Source of the DNA: Thermoleophilia bacterium
GTDB taxonomy: Bacteria; Actinomycetota; Thermoleophilia; Gaiellales; Gaiellaceae
DNA length: 45,154 nucleotides
NCBI GenBank assembly: GCA_025929895.1
Contig: JAICPI010000018.1
Coordinates: 1-45,154 of the forward strand
Reading direction: 5' to 3'
How positions within the stretch are numbered: position 1 is the stretch's first letter; each line of letters begins with the position of its first letter. This document shows positions 41,089 through 45,154 of this stretch, in pieces. The notes beneath the pieces were generated by a model. The model saw only the letters and a program-made list of their open reading frames with translations, made no database searches and was not told the DNA's origin. Made by a program: the position numbers and the translations under genes.

Positions 41089-41462
41089 GTGAACGTGAGG
41101 ATGTGGTGCAACTCGACGTCGAAACCGTGCTCCTGCGCGCGCACGAGCTTCGCGATCCCGTCCTGCTCCTCGAGCACGAGGACGAGCTCGCCGCCGAGGT
41201 CGTCGGCACGGTCGAGCTGATCGAGGCGGAAGGACACGGAGCACGTGTGCTCGCCCCCGACGAAGAGGAGCCTGCCCTCGACGTTGTTCGTCCGGCCGAA
41301 GTCGTGGCTTTCGTGGAGCGTGAACTCCCAGCTCTGCCGGGGCGCCACCCAGTCCTCGATCGTCGTCGCGAGCACGGTGAGCGCCTCGTCCACGTCGACC
41401 TCGAGCGCGCCGTCGGCGCGTTCCCCGGGGGTCGGCCTCGGTTGAACCTGTAGCGTCGCCAT
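41085..41462 (-). CDS. Conserved small protein, function unknown
   Basis: A 125-residue protein: ATLQVQPRPTPGER, then VDEALTVLATTIEDWVAPRQSWEFTLHESHDFGRTNNVEGRLLFVGGEHTCSVSFRLDQLDR, ending HGFDVELHHILTFT. Mixed alpha/beta, no signal peptide, one Cys only. ATG 41462 was chosen because upstream codons belong to the divergent gene region. I do not recognise the family. Confidence 0.6.
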   Translation of the reverse strand: MATLQVQPRPTPGERADGALEVDVDEALTVLATTIEDWVAPRQSWEFTLHESHDFGRTNNVEGRLLFVGGEHTCSVSFRLDQLDRADDLGGELVLVLEEQDGIAKLVRAQEHGFDVELHHILTFT

Positions 41463-41497
41463 GGTGGCGCGGTTCCCGCGCTCGATCCCAGGCAAAC

Positions 41498-41827
41498 GTG
41501 AGCGCGCGCACCCACAAGCTCGTCTGGTTCGTCCCGAGGGAGGCGCTCGAGGCGACGCGCGACGCCGTCTTCGCCGCGGGCGCCGGCGTGATCGGAAACT
41601 ACACGCGCTGCTCCTGGTACGCGGCCGGGACGGGCACCTTCCTGGGCGGCGAGGGCAGCGAGCCGAGCGTCGGCGAGCCGGGCCGCGAGGAGCGGACCGC
41701 CGAGCTCCGCGTCGAGACGGTCGTGCCGGCCGACCGCGCCGTCGAGGTCGTGCGCGCGCTGCTCGACGCGCACCCCTACGAGCAGGTCGCCTACGACCTC
41801 TATCCGCTCGTCGACCCGGAGCCGTGA
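41498..41827 (+). CDS. YqfO/Nif3-insert-like (PII-fold) small protein
   Basis: A stand-alone 109-residue protein equal to the central insert of YqfO/Nif3 proteins: KLVWFVPREALEATRDAVFAAGAGVIGNYTRCSW, then GTGTFLGGEGSEPSVGEPG and AHPYEQVAYDLYPL. These PII/CutA-like folds form trimers that may bind metal or nucleotide. Its TGA overlaps the GTG of the RNase H-like gene as GTGA, so they are translationally coupled. Function unknown. Confidence 0.82.
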   Translation: MSARTHKLVWFVPREALEATRDAVFAAGAGVIGNYTRCSWYAAGTGTFLGGEGSEPSVGEPGREERTAELRVETVVPADRAVEVVRALLDAHPYEQVAYDLYPLVDPEP

Positions 41828-42225
41828 AGGCGCGCCTGTCGACGGACGGCGGCGCCCGCGGCAACCCGGGGCCCGCGGCCTACGGCTACGTCCTCGAGTC
41901 GGAGGACGGGACCGTGCTCGCCGCCCACGGCGAGCGGATCGGCGTGGCGACGAACAACGTCGCCGAGTACCGGGCGCTCGTGGCGGGGCTCGAGAAGGCG
42001 CTCGAGCTCGGGGTCGAGGAGGTGCGCGTCGTCTCGGACTCGGAGCTGCTCGTCAAGCAGATGAACGGCGAGTACCGGATCAAGAACGAGGCCCTGAAGG
42101 GACTCGCCGCGGAGGCCGAGCGGCTCGCGCGGAGACTGCGTGACGTCTCGTACGAAGCGGTCCGGCGGGAGCACAACGAGCTCGCGGACAGTCTCGTGAA
42201 CGAGGCCCTCGATGCGCCAGAGTGA
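41824..42225 (+). CDS. Ribonuclease HI-like protein
   Basis: A 133-residue RNase H-fold protein. Acidic active-site residues: Asp in LSTDGGARGNPGPAAYGYV, Glu in ATNNVAEYRALVAGL, Asp in VVSDSELLVKQMNG and the final Asp in RREHNELADSLVNEA, the full D-E-D-D set. It would cleave the RNA strand of RNA/DNA hybrids. It is shorter than E. coli RNase HI and lacks the basic handle, like RnhC-type domains of actinobacteria and archaea. GTG 41824 overlaps the upstream TGA. Confidence 0.9.
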   Translation: MKARLSTDGGARGNPGPAAYGYVLESEDGTVLAAHGERIGVATNNVAEYRALVAGLEKALELGVEEVRVVSDSELLVKQMNGEYRIKNEALKGLAAEAERLARRLRDVSYEAVRREHNELADSLVNEALDAPE

Positions 42226-42229
42226 GGGC

Positions 42230-42235
42230 TATACT
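42230..42235 (+). promoter_or_regulatory. -10 box TATACT of tRNA-Gly
   Basis: TATACT ends 8 bases before the tRNA 5' end, the best consensus -10 box in the window. Confidence 0.55.
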
Positions 42236-42243
42236 GGCCGCGC

Positions 42244-42317
42244 GCGGATGTAGCTCAGTTGGCTAGAGCGTCTGCTTGCCATGCAGAAGGTCGTGGGTTC
42301 GAGTCCCATCATCCGCT
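42244..42317 (+). tRNA. trnG: tRNA-Gly (anticodon GCC)
   Basis: Acceptor stem GCGGATG/CATCCGC, D-arm with AGCTCAGTTGGCTAGAGC, anticodon stem TCTGC/GCAGA with loop TTGCCAT and anticodon GCC, T-arm GTGGG/CCCAT with TTCGAGT. Discriminator T. The CCA end is not encoded. Confidence 0.95.
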
Positions 42318-42329
42318 CCTCTCCTCGCG

Positions 42330-42335
42330 TATCGT
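42330..42335 (+). promoter_or_regulatory. -10 box TATCGT
   Basis: TATCGT ends 9 bases before ATG 42345. It lies 12 bases after the tRNA-Gly 3' end. Confidence 0.4.
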
Positions 42336-42344
42336 GACCCGCAG

Positions 42345-42749
42345 ATGACGGGCTCCATCGACAAGGTCGACGCGCTCCGCTCGGTGCCGATCTTCGACGG
42401 GCTTTCAGACGCGTCCCTCGAGCGAATCGCGTCACTCGCCACCGAGGTCGAGTTCCCGGCGGGGCAGGTCGTGATCGAGGCGCGGACGCCTGGCGCGGGG
42501 ATGTTCGTCATCGTCGACGGCCGCGTCTCCGTGCACGCGCGCGGCGTGGACACGGAGCTCGGCCCCGGCGAGGTGATCGGCGAGATCTCCCTGCTACGGG
42601 CCGACAGTCAACGGATCGCCCGCGTCCAGACGCTGACCGACGTTCGCTGCCTCGCCGTGGATCGCGCGAGCTTCCGCGGGCTCGTGTCCGAGGACGGGCA
42701 ACTTGCTCTCGCGCTGCTCGAGAACGTCGCGCAGCGCATCCCGATCTGA
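42345..42749 (+). CDS. Stand-alone cyclic-nucleotide-binding domain protein
   Basis: A 134-residue CAP-type effector domain: VPIFDGLSDASLERIASLATEVEFPAGQVVIEARTPGAGMFVIVDGRVSVHA, then GPGEVIGEISLLRADSQRIARVQTLTDVRCLAVDRASFRGLVSEDG. The phosphate-binding cassette region GEISLLRADSQRIARV resembles GE(I/L)ALL-x-R-x-A, with the usual Arg position partly changed. No HTH follows, so it cannot bind DNA by itself and may act as a sensor subunit. ATG 42345 lies 28 bases after the tRNA. Confidence 0.85.
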   Translation: MTGSIDKVDALRSVPIFDGLSDASLERIASLATEVEFPAGQVVIEARTPGAGMFVIVDGRVSVHARGVDTELGPGEVIGEISLLRADSQRIARVQTLTDVRCLAVDRASFRGLVSEDGQLALALLENVAQRIPI

Positions 42750-42823
42750 TCATCCGCACAGCTGGGCTTCGAGTTCGCAAGGGCTCCGTCGGGGGTCGTG
42801 CTCCCTGGACGGATGGCGATCGC

Positions 42824-42829
42824 TAGGGT
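42824..42829 (+). promoter_or_regulatory. -10 box TAGGGT
   Basis: TAGGGT ends 11 bases before GTG 42841, just after the palindrome GCGATCGC; this predicts a leader of a few bases. Confidence 0.35.
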
Positions 42830-42840
42830 CGCGCGGTCAC

Positions 42841-45154
42841 GTGAGGCTGTGGCCAAGCATGAAGGTCCCGCGGTGGTCGGCACGGGGCCGCGTCCGGCAA
42901 CGTCGACCCATCGCCCGCTCGCCGCGAAGGCTCCTGCGCGGGACGGTCGTCGGCGCCCTCGCGGCGACCGCGGTCGTCGGATCGGCGCCGCTCGTGGCGG
43001 CGGCCCCGCCCGCAGGCTTCACCGACACGCTCGTCGCGACCGTCGAGAGCCCGACGTCGCTCGCGTTCGCCCCGAGTGGTCGGATCCTCGTGACGACGCA
43101 GTTCGGCGCGCTGCGCGTGATCGCGAACGGCACCCTGCTTCCGGAGTCTGCGCTCGACCTCGCCTCCTCCGTGTGCACGAGCTCCGAGCAGGGCCTGCTC
43201 GGCGTCGAGGTCGATCCGGCGTTCACGGCGAACGGCTACGTGTACCTCTACTACACACGCAGCGCGTCCGGCAGCTGCGCGAACCGGGTGTCCCGGTTCA
43301 CGATGACGGGCGACGTCGTCGATCCGGCGACCGAGACGGTCCTCGTCGACGGGATCCCTTCGCCTGCGGGGAACCACAACGCCGGCGACCTGCACTTCGG
43401 CAAGGACGGCTACCTGTACGTGAGCGTGGGGGACGGCGGGTGCGACTACCTCGGCGGGGGCTGCGCGGGCGCGAACGACGCGGCTCGCGACGAGAACGTC
43501 CTGCTCGGCAAGATCCTCCGGATCACGAGCACGGGCGGCATCCCGCCGACGAACCCGTTCCAGGGGACGGGAACGGCGCGCTGTGCCGCGACCGGCCGCA
43601 CCGCGCCGGGCACCCGGTGCCAGGAGACTTTCGCGTGGGGCCTCCGCAACCCGTTTCGACTGGCGTTCGACCCGAACGCGGCAGGGACCAGGTTCTTCAT
43701 CAACGACACCGGCCAGAACGTCTGGGAGGAGGTCGATCTCGGCCTCGCCGGGGCCGACTACGGCTGGAACGTGCGGGAAGGGCCCTGCGCCGAGGGCTCG
43801 CTGACGAACTGCGGCCCGCCACCGCCTGGGATGACGAACCCGATCCACTCCTATTCGCACTCGAGCGGTTGCGCCGCGATCACGGGCGGCGCCTTCGTGC
43901 CGAACGGGATCTGGCCCGCCGCCTACGACAACACCTATCTGTACGGCGACTACACCTGCGGCAGGATCTTCCTGCTGACACCCGACGGGGCCGGCGGCTA
44001 CTCGCGGAGCGAGTTCGCGACCGACGTCGGAGCGGTTGTCAACCTCGCGTTCGGGCCGGCGCCCGCGGCCCAGGTACCGGCGGGCCGGGCCCTCTACTAC
44101 ACGAACTACAGCGCCGGCGGTCAGGTGCGTCGAATCGCGTACGGAACGGCGGTCAACCGACCGCCGACCGCCGGCCTCACGGCGTCGCCGACGACGGGCG
44201 CAACGCCGCTCGCCGTCTCCTTCGACGGCTCCACCAGCGCCGATCCCGACGCCGGCGATTCCCTGACGTACGTTTGGGACTTCGGCGACGGGACGAGCGT
44301 CGTCGAGACGTCCCTCCCGACCACGTCGCACACGTATGCGACCCCGGGAAACTTCGCGGCTTCACTGACCGTCCGGGACGACCGGGGCGCGTCCTCCGAG
44401 GCGGCCGTCGTCGCGATCACCCCGGGCGAAACGCCACCTCAGGTGACGATCGACACGCCGGCACCGGGGACGCTCTTCTCCGTCGGAGAGACACTCGTCC
44501 TGCACGGGACCGCCACGGACGCGCAAGACGGCGGCCTTCCTCCGACGGCGCTGACCTGGCGGGTCCTCCGGCACCACGACACTCACGACCACCCATGGCT
44601 GGCACCGACCACGGGCAACGATGTGCAGGTCGTCGCCCCGGCGCCCGAGGACCTCGCGGCGGCGACGAACAGCTACGTCGAGATCCAGCTGACCGCGACC
44701 GACTCACGCGGGCTCTCGACCACGGTCACGAGGATCGTGCAGCCGCACAAGGTCGAGCTCACGCTCGACACCGACCCCCAAGGTCTTCAGATCGAGGTGA
44801 ACGGTGAGGTCGCGTCGGGCCCGCACACGCTGACGTCGTGGAGAGGGTGGGTGCTGGACCTCCGCGCGTTCACCCAGGTCGACGGCACGGGGCAATCGTG
44901 GTCGTTCTCGTCCTGGTCCGACGGAGGCGCGGCGCAACACGGCTTCACGACGCCCGCCACCGCGAGTTCCGTGATCGCGACGTACGTCCGCTCGGCCGCC
45001 CCACCCGGGCTGGTTGCGGCGTATTCGTTCGATGAGGGTGGGGGTGTTGGGGTGGTGGATCGGTCGGGGTCGGGGAATGGTGGGTCGGTGGTTGGTGCGG
45101 TGTGGTCGGGTGCGGGGCGGTTTGGTTCGGCGTTGAGTTTCGATGGGGTGAACG
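42841..45154 (+). CDS. Secreted glucose/sorbosone dehydrogenase-like protein with PKD and LamG modules (3' end outside window)
   Basis: An open frame from GTG 42841 to the window edge, 771 codons. The N-terminus is basic, with a signal/anchor (LRGTVVGALAATAVVGSAPLVAAAPP). The GSDH-type beta-propeller spans about residues 60-435: FTDTLVATVESPTSLAFAPSG, SEQGLLGVEVDP, GNHNAGDLHFGKDGYLYVSVGDGG, FAWGLRNPFRLAFDP and GADYGWN are family hallmarks. A PKD domain follows (about 440-525, YVWDFGDGTS, TYATPG), then Ig-like sequence, then a LamG-type domain from about residue 723 (LVAAYSFDEGGGVGVVDRSG) that is cut by the window end. A PQQ or calcium-dependent sugar oxidation role is possible. The LamG start uses sharply different codons (see findings). 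Confidence 0.88.
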   Translation, partial: MRLWPSMKVPRWSARGRVRQRRPIARSPRRLLRGTVVGALAATAVVGSAPLVAAAPPAGFTDTLVATVESPTSLAFAPSGRILVTTQFGALRVIANGTLLPESALDLASSVCTSSEQGLLGVEVDPAFTANGYVYLYYTRSASGSCANRVSRFTMTGDVVDPATETVLVDGIPSPAGNHNAGDLHFGKDGYLYVSVGDGGCDYLGGGCAGANDAARDENVLLGKILRITSTGGIPPTNPFQGTGTARCAATGRTAPGTRCQETFAWGLRNPFRLAFDPNAAGTRFFINDTGQNVWEEVDLGLAGADYGWNVREGPCAEGSLTNCGPPPPGMTNPIHSYSHSSGCAAITGGAFVPNGIWPAAYDNTYLYGDYTCGRIFLLTPDGAGGYSRSEFATDVGAVVNLAFGPAPAAQVPAGRALYYTNYSAGGQVRRIAYGTAVNRPPTAGLTASPTTGATPLAVSFDGSTSADPDAGDSLTYVWDFGDGTSVVETSLPTTSHTYATPGNFAASLTVRDDRGASSEAAVVAITPGETPPQVTIDTPAPGTLFSVGETLVLHGTATDAQDGGLPPTALTWRVLRHHDTHDHPWLAPTTGNDVQVVAPAPEDLAAATNSYVEIQLTATDSRGLSTTVTRIVQPHKVELTLDTDPQGLQIEVNGEVASGPHTLTSWRGWVLDLRAFTQVDGTGQSWSFSSWSDGGAAQHGFTTPATASSVIATYVRSAAPPGLVAAYSFDEGGGVGVVDRSGSGNGGSVVGAVWSGAGRFGSALSFDGVN

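Noticed and set aside
42823-44331. Long minus-strand open frame opposite the sorbosone-dehydrogenase-like gene
   Set aside because: Arg/Ala/Gly-rich with no domain; a mirror of GC-rich codon use. The plus-strand frame has clear family motifs.
42798-44807. Plus-strand frame in phase 3 across the last gene
   Set aside because: Low-complexity Arg/Pro/Gly translation without motifs; phase 1 carries the GSDH, PKD and LamG domains.

Overview
The window is 45 kb of very GC-rich bacterial chromosome with dense coding on both strands. Gene content (WhiG/FliA-type sigma factor, EF-G2-type GTPase, MeaB, acyl-CoA carboxylase subunits, HxlR and PadR regulators, many GTG starts) and frequent start codons placed 6-9 bases after a TAnnnT box point to a high-GC Actinomycetota, probably a Gaiella/Thermoleophilia-like soil lineage. 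The lineage is inferred, not read from a marker gene. I see no phage, plasmid, transposase or CRISPR array. It looks like ordinary chromosome carrying several small repeats and structured elements.

Layout. 1-10.5 kb: 3' part of lon, an HxlR regulator whose tail runs through two palindromic repeats, a HIT hydrolase, dihydrolipoamide dehydrogenase, an ECF sigma factor fused to its own zinc-binding and membrane anti-sigma-like part, HisC, an MFS carrier, MeaB and threonine dehydratase. 10.5-18.3 kb: a metallo-beta-lactamase/rhodanese sulfur enzyme, diverging from a five-gene peptide ABC importer operon that ends in a kelch lipoprotein. 18.3-32.1 kb: small proteins, a SnoaL-like protein and an acyl-CoA/amino-acid catabolic zone (acyl-CoA dehydrogenase, SCP2 protein, agmatinase, biotin carboxylase/BCCP subunit, enoyl-CoA hydratase, DapA-like lyase, DAO-type oxidase, carboxyltransferase subunit, cupin). 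A secreted HExxH protease and a 168-base structured element bounded by CTAG lie within it. 32.1-34.6 kb: a second secreted HExxH protein, a coiled-coil protein, and a 320-base gene-free stretch with large hairpins ending at tRNA-Trp. 34.6-42.8 kb: a mini membrane protein, WhiG-like sigma, EF-G2, a PadR/coiled-coil pair with a clear operator, zinc-ribbon and small proteins, aldehyde dehydrogenase, an RNase H-like gene, tRNA-Gly and a cyclic-nucleotide-binding protein. 42.8 kb to the end: a secreted glucose/sorbosone-dehydrogenase-like protein with PKD and LamG modules, cut by the window edge.

How the genes fit together. Biotin carboxylase (22524-24143) and carboxyltransferase (30162-31724) probably form one methylcrotonyl-CoA-type carboxylase. 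With the acyl-CoA dehydrogenase, enoyl-CoA hydratase, MeaB and dihydrolipoamide dehydrogenase they suggest branched-chain amino acid and odd/branched acyl-CoA oxidation, fed by the peptide importer.

The most interesting signals are non-coding or organisational: the CTAG-bounded structured element, pervasive leaderless -10 boxes (several built on the previous gene's stop codon), two genes whose only start is a CTG inside a CTGA stop/start overlap, convergent genes sharing stop tetramers, and four palindromic repeats of three types.
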